Notes: generated by a model from the letters alone, not told the origin. Shown: positions 24,595-37,605, counted from the stretch's first letter. The stretch: 64,000 nucleotides of DNA from Tubiluchus corallicola (GCA_030141605.1 JAQGDQ010000373.1:161001-225000); one strand, 5' to 3'. Numbers and translations are program-made.

Positions 24595-25104
24595 GCGTAG
24601 GGGATACTACTGGCATACGAACGACTTTGGTTGACGCACTAACATAGTACTAGTAGTCACTACCGCCCGGAATTTCGATTTTTCTAGATTATGGCGAAAT
24701 ATACGCCACTTTCTACTTATGCTCACAACCTTGCGTAACCTTGCGTAACCAGTCGCAGGTGCTGACAAGTCCAAGCTCCTAAATTATGCAGAGAATCTCC
24801 TTGTTTAGACGATCAACTTCAAATGTTTATATGTTTACTGCACAGACATGAAAGCCACCCAACACTCTCTGCACGACAGCTGTTTAAATTAAAACAAAAA
24901 GCTCGCCTTCAAATGCAGAGCGTGTTTCTTTACATAGTAAATCAGCAAGTTTAAATAATGTTCCTGAGCCACGGAAGAGTATCAGCTTCACAGTTGATTG
25001 AAAACACTGTAAATTACGTCACATTCGAGTTCAACTGTACTGTCGTTCAAATGGTCTCTCTCTACATCCACCCCTCTCTCACACACACTAAATCAATCCG
25101 TCCC

Positions 25105-25118
25105 TCTCTACATCCATC

Positions 25119-25163
<45 letters not shown>

Positions 25164-25165
25164 CA
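25105..25165. repeat. (CT)n microsatellite
   Basis: A pure CT run of about 34 bp at 25129-25162 with pyrimidine-rich flanks from ~25050. Confidence 0.92.
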
Positions 25166-25689
25166 TTCTTCTTCCCCCTCTATTGAAGGACTCTTCCGCA
25201 TGTCATTTTTAACTTTCTGAAGCACCACCTTATTTCACAAACCAAATAAATTTCTACATGTTGGACGCATTTTGATAAATCTTATGACATTAACACCAAG
25301 AAAAAGCACTTGTTTAGCAACGATGATACAATGAACGCTAAAGCAATTCATCCTAGCCAACAGTAACTTAGTCCATTCCGTTTTCCATTCTTTCTTAATA
25401 ACCATCGAAGAAAAAATGCGAACAGCAGCCTAATCCTGACCCGACATAGAAAAAAACTTATTGGCTGTCATGAATGGTGTACACGTCTCTCTCTCGACAA
25501 ACAGATTTGGGTCATTTACTATTGTACGCGCCCAAGGAGCAGGTTTCGACTAGAACCACTCTGACTGCTAAAGACGTTTGAAAGCTCTCAGCAGATACTG
25601 AAGCCAGACGTTACTGTGAATTAGCTAATGTTTGCACAAGGGCTTGCTGAAGCCAAGCTATTCAGAAGACATGTGCCAAGAACAACGCC

Positions 25690-26300
25690 ATCGATCTATC
25701 AGACAAGACATACGTCCAGAACAATTCAATCGATTTAGACGCCTAGAACAATGTGATCGATCTATCAGACAAGACATGCGTACAGAACAATGCAATCGAT
25801 TTATATGCCTAGAACAATCAGACAAGACATACGTCCAGAACAATTCAATCGATTTAGACGCCTAGAACAATGTGATCGATCTATCAGACAAGACATGCGT
25901 ACAGAACAATGCAATCGATTTATATGCCTAGAACAATCAAACAAGACACACGTCCAGAACAAAGCAATCGATCTATCACACAAGACGCACGTCCAGAACA
26001 ATGCAATCAATTTATATGCCTAGAACAATGCAATCGATCTATCACACAAGACATGCGTCCAGAACAATGCAAACGATTTATATGCCTAGAACAATGCAAT
26101 CGATCTATCACACAAAACACACGTCCAGAACAAAGCAATCAATCTATCAGACAAGACACACGTCCAGAACAATGCAATCGATCTATCAGACAAGACATGC
26201 GCCCAGAACAATGCAATCGATTTACATGCCTAGAACAATGCAATCGATCTATCATACAAGACACACGTCCAGAGCAATGCAATTGATTTATAGGACGAGA
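25690..26300. repeat. 66-bp composite minisatellite with ATCGAT sites
   Basis: The unit alternates a 39-bp part (ATCGATCTATCAGACAAGAC...) with a 27-bp part (ATCGATTTATATGCCTAGAA...). 25700-25818 and 25819-25937 form a higher-order ~119-bp duplication. Frames open across it on both strands are artefacts. Confidence 0.9.
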
Positions 26301-26604
26301 ATAATGCAATCCATCGATTAATACCAGCTTATACCACAACAATACTAGTTAATCAATGCGAATAACGCGTCTGTTGATTTAGGCGAGGATTTTGACGAAG
26401 ACCGCGTCACTCTGGGTAAACAAAGTCTGCTGCGTTAACAACTAGCAAACAAAATACGACAGACGCTGTAAGAGTTTACATAGACGCAACATTTAATTTA
26501 ATATAACCGTTCCAGCTCAACCTTACGAGAAAATTGATGGTATTTAGTGTTATTCGTAACAGCTGGTGAGGTACTGCTTGGTAAGCACGGTCTAATGAAT
26601 TACC

Positions 26605-26815
26605 AAGTACTGTACCTCTCAGTTCAGATGTGTTAGTCTGTGATGAACTGCACACGTTCTACAGCTCATGCGTGAGCAGAGTAGTAAATGTGAAATTTGA
26701 ATTTTTATCTTAAAATTTGCCTAGTTTAAGTACAACACACTGAATATCTTACAGTAGCACTGTACTTGGTTTTCTCTTTCGCAAACACGTGCAACACACG
26801 CTACGTCATTTGAAA
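26605..26815 (+). mobile_element. Family A MITE, central fragment
   Basis: CTCAGTTCAGATGTGTTAGT through TACAACACACTGAATATCTT; both ends are missing. Confidence 0.72.
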
Positions 26816-27692
26816 AAGTTTAAATAACACTGAGCAAAGTTTGAAGCATGTAAAGTTGTACATGTATGTCAAGTGGTAGGTAACATAACTCTGGTTACAG
26901 AAGAGAGCGGTCAAAACCGGCATCAGCTGACCGAACTTAGACCTGATAATCACCACGTGGACACTGGTCAACGAACTTTAATGAAGATCAAGTGCGTTAG
27001 AAACCAGCAGGCGAAATTTCAGCAGGTCAATGTACAAGAACGTGAACAAAAAATACAGGCATACTAATTTATAAAATTTATGCAGAGCTTTGTACTAGTT
27101 AAAGGAGAAGACAGCAAAAGAATATTTCCTGCAGTTTAAATTTTTCTCTAGAACAAACAAAAACACTTTTCATTCATTTACCACGAGAACTTCCAACATT
27201 TGAAAGCTAAAAAATCGCCAAAATCTATATATACGAGTAAGTACACGATTGGTACAGTAACATCATAGTGCTCTGCATACTGTGTTTGTTACTATAAATT
27301 TGCTGTTCTTTGCAGGTTTTTAAATTGAAAACCGGTTCTTATAAGTATATTTGCTATAAGTAAATAAATACTATAGTAAGAAACATTGTTATTAATAGAT
27401 AAATCATTACTCAGCAAAAACCGTTCTGTTCAGTGTTAACATTTCCCTGCTTGCTGGGGAGGGATGGGTTGTCTACTGTACTGCGGCTGTTAATTACCGT
27501 TTCCTAAAGTGACGTCACAGCACAGAGTGTCATGGCGGGCGATAATATTTTGCGATATTATATATCTCGCAGTACCAACGGCGCTTAATTTAGTTACCAT
27601 ATCACATAAAAGCGTGCATCAAAACTGTTTTAAAAATTAGGAAATATGTACTTCCGAAAGAAAATAACATAAAAAATAGTGTCACGGGACGT
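26816..27692. other. Intron sequence without recognised gene
   Basis: TTAAAGGAGAAGAC at ~27095 resembles a T2-type end, but I could not pair it with a right end. TGACGTCA lies at ~27510. Confidence 0.4.
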
Positions 27693-28342
27693 TTAAATGA
27701 CAAGAAAAGGGGAACCTAAAGTAGTTTTTAGAAAAACCGCCTTGAAAATTATATTACTTATAGCAATTTAATGCATATTTTGCATTTTGTGTTAAAAGGA
27801 TTTTTTGTTTATTTTCATTTTAAATGTCCCGCAAACGTAAATCAGGGGAAGAAAAGACAATGTTAAATTACGTCCCAAAAAACTTTCCGTGCAAATTTAT
27901 ATTACTTAGCATTTCGCTTACCTGCCTGAAAGGCTTATGTAACTAAAAAAGAAAATTAGTCATTATTTAAAATGCTTTCACCAATTGGTAAAATATCGCT
28001 GACTCACCCTCCAGGGTGCACCACTCCTAACCAAAAGACATATTTTTAATCTTATTGACAAGATACACTAATTTAAAATTTTATTTAGTTAGTGACGTGT
28101 GCGCTAAGAATGCCCTGACTGTTTTTTCAAACTTTACACAATGTTATCTAAACTTATTTGAAACGACTTATCGTCAAAATGATTGTGTCTAACGATTATC
28201 GCGGGAGTTTAAATTTACATGTTTTACGCAGCGTTACTGCCGATACAAGCCCTGTAAGCAAAAAGGCAGGACATAAATGGTATAAAGTTTCAAGACGAAT
28301 TTTTTTAAGCTTTACGTAAGTGGAGGGTTCTCTTGTGCTTAA
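27693..28342 (+). mobile_element. Family B MITE, copy 3 (full length)
   Basis: Bounded by TTAA (27693 and 28339). Left TTTAAATGACAAGAAAAGGGG, right CTCTTGTGCTTAAG. Contains CCCTCCAGGGTGCACCACTC and TATCGCGGGAGTTTAAATTT. Confidence 0.82.
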
Positions 28343-29729
28343 GATACGTACATGCAGTGTACGCATAGACTATATAGTGCATCCTGTTTTCCACTTGAAA
28401 AGTAGCCAGTTTCTTACCAGCTCTTGGATAATTTTAATCAACAAATTTGGAGTGTCTATTCCCTTTAGATGTTGTCAGACTTCAAGCTTACCCCACCCAT
28501 CACCCCACCTGTGTACACCTGGAAATATTATGAAATTGGCTCCCATCATCACCAAAACTTCAGCAACCGTGTGTGGGCACAAACGCTATATATTGTACGA
28601 CGCCAGGAAAAGACAGTGTTCATTATTGGCGTCCTGTTTAACCAGTAATAATGCTGGTCTCATTTGTGAAGTCCTAATGGTCACTAATGACCCTACCAGT
28701 CAGTAGAGTGACTCATCCACACCGACAAGGGCAGTTCTCATCTGATTGTCTACAAGTTTTACAGAAGATATTGACGTATTCTCGTATGCTACTGTGTTTG
28801 ACAGATGACTAACACTAGTGAACCAGACACGACGGAGTCTCGGAGACGACAGCTGTTACGTCATTGTCAACGTCACGGTAAAGTAACGCAGAATTCAGCC
28901 ACCAGGGAAGTTAATGTACAGTAGAAACAGACAATCTGTACATTTTGAATCGCACAAAGCAACAGCCAGGGCAACAACAAGAACAAGAATTAAAATGTAT
29001 ATCAAAACGTACAACTTACACCTATAAGACTATACAATATACGTAACGTACATTCTACATGTATGTCAATTCAATTTCAATTTATTGCTCAAATACATAT
29101 AATGCACATTGGCAAAACACAATACGATACAATTTTTTTCCCAAGCTTCGATTATATTATTGAACCGTACTTGGCATAAACACAAAACCATCACACGGTA
29201 CAATTGAACATTCGAGCAGTACAATAATTTGTGTTTATATGTAAAGCAATAGGCTATATATCGTGTATATACAAATACAGCTTCAAATGGACACCGCAAA
29301 TATAAAACATCACAAATACTATGCAACCCAAGTATTACAAAGACGTTATGTGTAAGATAACTCAATTATAAACCTGGATACGCCCTATAAATGATGGATA
29401 CGCCCTATCAAGTCGACGACCAGAAACAGGGTAAATTTTGACAGGCAGCAGTTTTCGAGATCAACGGCCCACCAGTTATTAGTGGTTAACAAACAGTTCT
29501 TTACAAAACGCACTACTGAATAAACACTAGAATTACGACCACTAGAGGGCGTGTGAGCAGACAGCTAGCAGCAGTTGCCTGAACTCTACAATTCCGAAAA
29601 AGTACTGGCTATCTGAATTGCTTCCTACGTGCAAAATGAACGTATGAAGCAGAGTAAACGTTACTTTTCAAAATTCCTTTAGGCTCAAGAAAGCGTAAAT
29701 CAAAATTCAGAGTCAGTGGGAAAATGAAA

Positions 29730-29807
29730 CCCCCGCGAGTGAGTATCGAACCTGGGCAACGCCACGGAACAGACAGTCACCCATCCATTCGTATGACCAA
29801 CTTGACT
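29730..29807 (-). other. tRNA-derived sequence (possible SINE head)
   Basis: The minus strand has a good B box, GGTTCGATACTC (29741-29752), and a weak A-box-like TGGTCATACGAATGG (29785-29799) about 32 nt before it, the spacing of tRNA genes. I cannot fold a full cloverleaf, so this is not a functional tRNA call. Confidence 0.3.
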
Positions 29808-29853
29808 TTGCTTAACTTCCAGTTGCCCAGAACACAAATGATAGAAGTGATGA

Positions 29854-29911
29854 TAAAAAATTTCAAGACGACTTTTTAACTTTATGTAAGTAAAGGTTTT
29901 CGTGTGCTTTA
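29854..29911 (+). mobile_element. Family B MITE end fragment
   Basis: AATTTCAAGACGACTTTTTA through GTGTGCTTTAAA; only the right end of the family is present. Confidence 0.6.
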
Positions 29912-30739
29912 AATACATATACAGTATCAGTGTACGTGGTGATAATTATTTTGACCTGACAACACAGCTCGTCTATTCAACTTGGGCGGTGACCCTTCAA
30001 GGTGTTTTAATTAAAGCAGCCGAGCGAGAGAATACAGCCCTTCTCAAATCAGATGGAATCTGGGTCAGACGGCTTTTTGAACAATATGAGATCTACAACT
30101 GTAGAGAGAGAGAGAACAAACCGCCTGTAGCTAAAGTATTTTAAACACAAAACAGTCCCTAAAAAAGAAATGAATTTACTCTGGCTCGCAAAGTTCTCAA
30201 CTGTGGATTTCACCCGTTGTTTTTCTATCCCAAAGAACAAGCTCGCTAATTACATAGTGTACTACTTTATTTAATACGCTAGTTTTTATGAATAAAAATC
30301 ACAAATTTAATTATGATTAGCTCGTGCGTTAACATACGATTCTAGGCTACACTAATACAATAACAAGCAATTTAGCAAAGGACTGTCTTTATAACGCATT
30401 ACTAGGCTACAGATTGTTTTCTTTAAATTTAGTTCAATTCAGTTTTAACAAAGTTAAAATAGCTAAAAAAACGTCTTCAAAAGTGCATATAAAAACTAGT
30501 TCACCCAATGCTGCAGTCATTCTCGACATAGGACTGTTTAGTATGTTCAAATATTTTTTATTATTACAGTAATAAAGTTAATAGGCAGGATGTAGCAAGC
30601 ATTTATAATTTTTCATGATTATCTATATACAAACTTTTGAAAGAACACGAATTAAGCGATCGTTTGGTAAAATTTTATCATAACATGAAAAAAATATTTA
30701 AAATACCGAAAACTGTGGTTCAGGTTGTCAAATTTGAAT

Positions 30740-30905
30740 GCTTACAAGCTGTGCTGTGCTGCAAAGCAAACAATACTATCCCTACGTGCTCTGCTTCAGT
30801 GCAAGTATAAAGAGAGAACAAAAGAAAAACATTTATTATATTGAATACTATTGATAATATTGAGTGAAAATAGGGGGTGCTACTGTTCCACACCAGCTAT
30901 AGTAA
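30740..30905 (-). repeat. Dispersed repeat D, copy 2
   Basis: Reversed match to 9598-9770, including TGAGTGAAAATAGGGGGTGC. Confidence 0.6.
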
Positions 30906-31100
30906 GTAAGTAAGTAAGTTTATTAGTTTATCGCCATTTTTAAGATAGCAATATACATAACTAAGTGATTTATAAATCTGTACAACATACAATAATATTA
31001 CAAAGTGCAAAAGTAATTATTGATTAGTGATGAAAGGGTGGCGCAAAGAACTTAAGTTATTGAGGTCAGCCACCCTCTCAGAATTGTTACTAGTATAATT
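30903..31100 (-). mobile_element. LINE 3' tail with (AGTA)n end
   Basis: Five AGTA units, then TTTATTAGTTTATCGCC, and an end with GGGTGGCGCAAAG...GTCAGCCACCCTC that resembles the hairpin at 51898-51942 (GGGTGGCGAAAG...GTCAGCCACCC). Probably a tail of a non-LTR family inserted on the minus strand. Confidence 0.5.
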
Positions 31101-33207
31101 AATAAATTAATGCGCATGTACCAGGTAATTAAAAATACCAGGTAATCAGATTTTGCATTTAAGACGAATGAAAATTTAATTATTATACGAATGGGTTAGT
31201 TTATAATAAAATAATGTTCAATAATGGGAAAGAAGAGACATACGATAATTTAACTTTTACTATTTAAAGATAGTCACGTGTGCCGCTACTGCTTATAAGT
31301 ATTCTCTTAAAGGAGGGCCCTCTTTTTGGGATAGTAATAAATGGGACTAGCGGAGCTCACCTAGTCTGGCTGTCAAAGGGTTATAACAATGTATCATTGA
31401 TTGTATATCAAGGTATGAGTTATGCGACGTATCTGACCTAGTTTAGCTAATAATAACAACGCAATTAGAGGCGATGCAGCAGTCTACAGCAAGAACCTAC
31501 CCAGACAGCTGTTACTCAGTTTAGAAATCAATTAGCTCAGCTCGACCCAGAAAACTTGCGTCCAGAAACAACCAATTGCTAAAAACCTAAACAAAGCAAC
31601 AGTCAAAAACATCAGACAAGCCTCCCCCCTCCACCCTCCCTAGCTAATGCAGCAGCTCTCCCTTCCTGGCAAAAATTTTGAAGCATACAGTACATCGCTT
31701 TCTGTCGTCAGTAGTACACAGCATGCAAGCTGAAGCTTCCAGCTCAGGGCACGGTGGGAGATTGGGGAGAGGGATTGGGGGGGGGGGGGGCGTGATACCT
31801 AAGAGACTGACACTTCCCAGAAAACAGGCGTCTTAGGGGTGATTTTAATTCAACTGTTACTAAAGCTGGACTGAAATTCGAAACGGAATAATATACACAT
31901 TACCAAGCAAAAATGCCATAGCGCCATTAAACCTCGTTCCCAGATACATTACAAAAATAAATGCAATTACGGCCTCAATTAGGAGAACTACTGAACGAAA
32001 CACTGAACAGTTCGAGTGGCATAGCCCATAAAACAGCAATAATATAGCTATTTACAAGTATACACATAATTAAGACAAATATCAGCCAGGTATTAAAATC
32101 ACGCTACCTTCTCCCCCGAGACGAGTGGAACATGCCTGATGACGTAATTGACCTTTTACTTGGTCAACAATGAGCAATATTTGGCAGTCATACGTAATAA
32201 AAGCCGAGCCATTTTGCCCGACGTATTGAAAACACACAAAACCTTTCACGCTGCAAACATGCCAATGGTTTTGGAACCATGCCAAGTTTTTGCAAGGCAA
32301 AAGCTTGCTATTTACAAACTTTCCACTAATGAGCAAGTGGGCATGTACACGCGCAGGTGGCGCCCCAAGCGCCCTATAGGTCAAGGTCAGAGCGCAGGCG
32401 GGAAACCGACGTCACCGCGACCTGCTTTCCGAATCTCAGGACGGGATAAAACCAGTAACATCTGGTTAACAGCGTAGGAAAACTTGATTAATTAACACGT
32501 CAGCCGCTTGTAGCGCCACCGTCGTCGCCCTGGGTAATTCATCATCTGCAACTGATGTAGTACTTTCAACAACGAGGAAAAATGATTCGGTAAAAGAAGT
32601 CAACAACTAGAAACGACTGCAGAACTACTGCCGAATGCTGAAAACAAATCTTTGGTCACGTGGAGCTTGTTTAGCGTCTGGACCATAGATATGTTTGTGG
32701 TCTGCTCGCCAGAGTGCCACCGTGAATAGCAAGAAAAGGGACATGCGAAACCAAACAAGTGGGAGCTCCAATATAAATAGATTCATGCTTGTAAGCGCGA
32801 AGCCATCTTAGCCATGCTTTGGATAACCTTGGAAACAGATTAGCTAACGAACTTTTTTTACTTTTCTAAAATCATTTGACATTCGTTTTTTTGTCTGCGC
32901 CATTAACACCCTCCCGAGCGGGAAAGGCAGGAAATTTATTGCCCCAGAGCATGCGACGTGTTAGCAAGTATTTGCTTGGCCCCGTTCTGCAGGCGGTAAC
33001 ACAAACAAACAAACAATCATTACTGTCGCCTGGAAAGCCACGCGCGTAATTTCTACCCCGAATAAGAGAGACAAGCGGATGGCAAATGATGTTATCAACT
33101 CAAGAAAAAACCTAATTGTGGAGACAACTTGCAAAAAATCAATAACTTAAATGAACACTGTTAATAATTTATTTACTGTTAAGATAATTTGTTTTAACTT
33201 AAATAAC
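31101..33207. other. Intron sequence; GC-richer patch at 32110-32480
   Basis: No gene supported. The patch includes GCAGGTGGCGCCCCAAGCGC and GCGGGAAACCGACGTCACCG and could be regulatory. A G12 run lies at ~31778. Confidence 0.4.
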
Positions 33208-33525
33208 TTAAAGGATGATTTTTCATCTATACTACCCCATTTTCAAGTCCCATAAAAAGTGTACATTTTAACACAACCAATACTGCAAAAAGCCTTTCTG
33301 ATAATTAAATAATACATTAAAAACTTAATTAACGGCGGCGAGCCCACCTACTGATGACATCACAAACCAACATAATTTTCAACAGCAATGATATTCCACG
33401 AGCATGTTGCACGTGCTTTAAATTGAAGTACAGTGCTACTGTAAAATATTCAGTGTGTAGTATTAAAACTAGGCATGTTCTAAGATAAAAATTCAAATTT
33501 ACCGCTGTGTTCACGTCATAAACCA
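33208..33525 (-). mobile_element. Family A MITE, partial
   Basis: Starts at TTAAAGGATGATTTTTCATC and runs to the AAATTTACCGCTGTG region; the second half is missing. Confidence 0.78.
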
Positions 33526-34045
33526 ATCGTGCAATCACCAAAAAAGGGCATTGATACAGATTGTAGAGCATTCTCTACCTAAGGGGTCATGTACAGCATG
33601 CAGCAGCTCACTTTATACATTTGCTGGGTCAAATGCTTTCTGTGTCGTGAAACGAAAAACCGCACATTTTAATGCTTCCTGCATTTCTGAAATAACAGCT
33701 AGCCTACAAAAATGGGCGAGGTACAATTGGTGATCTGCTCAGGCCCACCCACCGCTGAAGTAAGTTTTGCTGGGTCACATCAACTAAAACTGTCCTACCA
33801 AAACTTGGGCTGGTTTGTTCCCCATTAAATATACCTTCCATTTGGTGTTTTTGTTATCAGTGCACAAGGACATAGTTTTTCTATTTGGCGCATCTCAATA
33901 TTGATTTAGCAGTACATCAATTACGGCAGGTTTTTTTTTCAAGGGCGTCTACAAGCACATGGTGTTGTAACAAGGAAAGAGACCACCTCTTCATAGTTCG
34001 TCTCGTGTTTAGCAGTACTCTTATATATATATGTACATGAAGAGC

Positions 34046-34502
34046 GGCGGATTATGATTTTATGGGCCTTAGGCTTGAGCTTGGAACGGGCCTTTTAAAT
34101 GTTGCTACACTGCTGAGCTGACGTGTTTTTGTGGAGCTCTCGTCGTTTGTAAAGTATGACAAATTAAACAATTTATCACTGATGCATATTGAGTCAGATA
34201 TGTTGAAAAAAATGGACTTTTCAGAAATTATAACTGACTTTGCCCCCAGAAATATTCGGAAACTGAAATTTTGAACTTAAACTTAAACTGTGTAAACGTG
34301 AATTGTGTAAACTTGATTTGTGTAAACCCGATTTGAAATATAGTGACTGACTTTTGAAAAAAAAAACTTTTTTCTATATTTTATTTTGGCGGTCCCCTTG
34401 CTCTTTTGTCAATTTATTTTTTTACAAAAATTTTTTTCGTTTTATTTTGCCGGGCCCCTTTTCATCCCGGGCCTTAGGCTTCAGCCTATAGGGCTATCCG
34501 CT
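34046..34502. mobile_element. DNA-transposon-like repeat with imperfect inverted ends
   Basis: Left GCGGCGGATTATGATTTTAT then GGGCCTTAGGCTTGAGC; right GGGCCTTAGGCTTCAGCC then CTATCCGCTAC. The ends are inverted around GCGGAT and GGGCC motifs. Superfamily not decided. Confidence 0.5.
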
Positions 34503-35608
34503 ACAATACATGAACTTTATTTATTTTGAGTGGATTTACAACACAGTAGCACTGATCACAGTATTTCCACTATGCCCAACGTCAAGGATAGTTATATACA
34601 ATTAGTTCATTCGAGATTGTATGACTCAAAATAGCAAATTCAAAAAAAATAGTTCATTGGTTAATACTTAATTGAAATTTAATATACAAAACCCATACAA
34701 CAGATACGAGAACACAAACGATTCTCGATGTACAAAAGCCTATAAGCCCATGCAAAGTATATATAAGTTGTACATTGTAATGTGCAATGTTGATACTTAA
34801 CTCAGAAATCCAATACACGTGGAATTAGTACAATTAGTGTAGTATTACGGTTAATACAGCGGTACACATAGTTGATTCTAGCATTTATATAAGTTGTTTA
34901 TTGAAAAGACAGCTGACATAATAACTTAAAATACAATTATACGTACAATCAGTTAACAAAGCGTTTAGTGGACTTTATGTAGTTCTGCAACAATTTGAAG
35001 AGAATGCCACTGGATGGATGACCTGATCTGAGTTTATGAAAAAGTCGTTGTAAATAATAGCAGTTCTAGGGTTGGCGTGTAATTCTTGAGTTGTGTCGAT
35101 AATAATAGAGCTGATCCAATCATAGTGTTTTGTGTGTGTGTGCGTGTCATAGTTTAAACACTCAAAAAATAACGGCGGGCTCTCAGTCGAATTGTTGCAG
35201 CTACAGCTAGCAGATCTGCCTTTGTTGTGGCAGGACCGGGGTTTAGGAACAATCAAGAATAATCCTCTAAAGTGAGGTAACGGAAGATGAGAATCTATCT
35301 GTACTGAACCGACGGAACGTTCCGCCCCAGATATCAAAATTCGAAAAGCACACGCCATGACCACTAGACTGTACAGTACAGACTGTAGACTCGAACAGTA
35401 CGAAGAGAAGGATTGTGAGTTCGAATCGAGTAAAAAAGCAAGACAAGTAAGAAGTGGCTACTGGGTACTGGCGTTCTATTGAACACGCGCACGGAATATA
35501 TGAGCTATAATATAACGCTATACAGCAGAGAGATGCTGACCAAACTATGATGTTGAAGACGAAGCGTCATAAAAGTACTTCAGTCTAAAACAGCGAAAGC
35601 TCTGAATG
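34503..35608. other. Intron sequence, unannotated
   Basis: 35340-35440 carries tRNA-like phrases (minus TAGTGGTCATGGCG; plus GAGTTCGAATC), possibly a SINE relic. No gene. Confidence 0.4.
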
Positions 35609-36234
35609 TTAAAGGAAGACAGGATGATTTTTCGTATCCTGCCTACCCCATTTTCAAGTCCGATAAAAAGAACATTTTAATACTGCAAACGCGCTCCTGA
35701 TAATTATTAGGAGATTATAGATAATAATTATAGATAATTAAATAATAGATTAAAAACTTAATTAGCAGCGGGCGAGCCCAACTAGAAATGACATCACAAA
35801 CTAACATAATTTTCAACAGCAAAAATATTCCACCAGCGTGTTGCACATGCTTGCGAAAGCGAAAATTGAAGTACAATGCTACTGTGAGACATTCAGTGTG
35901 TTGTACTAAAACTAGGCTTGTTTTAAGATAAAAACTCAAAGTCCAAATTTACCACTGGGCTCACACATGAGCTGTCGAACGTGTGTAATTCATCGCAAAC
36001 TAACACATCCGAACTGAAAGGTAGATCACCTGTTTTTTGTTTTCGAAATGCAGGCGTTAGTGCCCGTCCAGCTAGCAAATGGCGAAACGCATATAACAGC
36101 TAGAAACTAGTGGCGCAAACGTGACATTGTGTTTGTGTGGTAATAATTCTTTCACGTAAGTCATTTTTAAAAAATAGTATGTTTCCTTTCAATATTTCAA
36201 AGATTCTTTTGATTTAGGTCCGGTTTTGCTTTAA
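35609..36234 (-). mobile_element. Family A MITE, full length
   Basis: 626 bp: TTAAAGGAAGACAGGATG at left and GGTCCGGTTTTGCTTTAA at right, TTAA on both sides. Best complete copy of the family with both termini. Confidence 0.86.
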
Positions 36235-36479
36235 AACATCAGCTCTAGCGAGTCATCAGATACAATTAGAAGGTAATTACACTGGACCCATTAAAGCAAA
36301 GAAAAATAGACCACGCTTGCGAAAGTCGCTTAAAATCTGCAGTAAACTTTACACCAGGGAACAACTGTCGGCAGTAGATTTTCAAGAAAATCGGGTAATT
36401 AACAACAAAATTGTAACGAACCTGCGGGGACGTTGTAAGATAATATCCACGTTATCAAGAGACAAGATGGTTGAGATTC

Positions 36480-36900
36480 GTTAAAGGAGGAGACAATTTT
36501 CAAGTGATTGTTGATTGTGATTGTTGGCTTCCTTCTGCCTCGGAAGACAATGGAGTGTGCGCCAAGAGAGTCAGTTATTGATGGAGCTGCAGCGTCGACT
36601 GTGGCTGAGCAGTGCGATCCTTGAACGTCTCCAGGGCGCACGTCTGAGCAATGTGTATGGAGATCCTGAGTTGCCCAGACAACAGGAACCCCCTCTCTTC
36701 CTTCCTGGTGTAGTCCAAAGGAAAGCGGAGCGATACGTTTGGCACCAGGTTGGCTGCAGGAGCTGCCGGAGTCAGTGGGGCTCCACTCCTGATTTGGAAG
36801 GTTTACTCCTCTACACATGGCCGTTGGGTCACTTGACCTCCTCCGCCCGCTTAGCCGTTGGCTGCTTGTGCAGCTTCGCCGCCTAGTGTCGAGATACAGT
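36480..36900. other. GC-rich segment of unknown origin
   Basis: Starts near TTAAAGGAGGAGAC (a T2-like end) and is much more GC-rich than its surroundings, with 121- and 192-codon open frames on opposite strands. No protein family recognised; likely captured or transposon-internal sequence. Confidence 0.35.
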
Positions 36901-36979
36901 GTGGGCATCCCGCACCTGGTATAATTTTCAAGTATCTCACAACTTACTTGAACTTGAAAGCACGTACTTGAAAGCAATG

Positions 36980-37165
36980 TTTGAAAGACTTATTGGAAAA
37001 GAAAATTCAAAGTACTGCAAAAACTTCGCGCCAACTCGCTAAAATGTCACTGACTGGCCCAACACAAACTCTGTGCGATATAATTCAGTAGGTTGGTGAT
37101 TCAAAATTTCAAGATGAATTTTTTATCTTTATGTAAATAAAGCGTATCCTTGTGCTTTAATGTTG
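36980..37165 (+). mobile_element. Family B MITE fragment
   Basis: TTCGCGCCAACTCGCTAAAATGTC then TCAAAATTTCAAGATGAA and CTTGTGCTTTAA; internally deleted. Confidence 0.65.
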
Positions 37166-37230
37166 ATTTTACGTTACCGCTAATGCAAGCTCTGCACTCT
37201 GTAAGACAGTACGCATTTCACATTTGTTTA

Positions 37231-37526
37231 AGTGTCAAAAATACATAAAATACAAGAAAAAAGAGCAAGACAAACAAGCAATTTCAATTTTGAAATATAG
37301 TGACACTGCAAACAAACAAAACAATTACTGATAAAACAAATCTTATTAAATCTTCCTGTTAGTTATTTTAGTTATATAATTGAAAAGTTTAATGATTAGT
37401 ATTTAGAATAAATTGACGTTCATCAGGCCTCATTTTCAATGATATGATCATTACATAGTATATTGTTCATAAAAACGCTTTTCAACGTAATCAATAAATG
37501 CCCTAATTACTTCTAAATCCCATCTA
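37231..37526 (-). mobile_element. LINE 3' UTR fragment, same family as 19738-20290
   Basis: AAGTGTCAAAAATACATAAA, AATCTTCCTGTTAGTTAT and CATCAGGCCTCATTTTCAAT all match 19769-20085; there is no coding part. Confidence 0.78.
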
Positions 37527-37529
37527 GTA

Positions 37530-37605
37530 TACACCTAAGTGATATAAGATTTCAGGACGGTTTTTTAGCTTTACGCAAGTATAGGGTGTTCTTGTGCTTT
37601 AATGA
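37530..37605 (+). mobile_element. Family B MITE end fragment
   Basis: ATTTCAGGACGGTTTTTTAG through TTGTGCTTTAA. Confidence 0.6.

Larger units (their letters stand above)
28343..30739. other. Intron sequence, mostly unannotated
   Basis: No gene supported. 29068-29100 (CAATTTCAATTTATTGCTCA) resembles a LINE tail on the minus strand. A family B end fragment lies at ~29854-29911. Confidence 0.5.

Noticed and set aside
35340-35440. tRNA gene suggested by GAGTTCGAATC and TAGTGGTCATGGCG phrases
   Set aside because: The two boxes are on opposite strands and no cloverleaf can be drawn.
36399-36977. 192-codon minus-strand open frame as a host gene
   Set aside because: No recognisable domain, overlaps an opposite-strand frame of equal quality, and starts at a transposon-like end.
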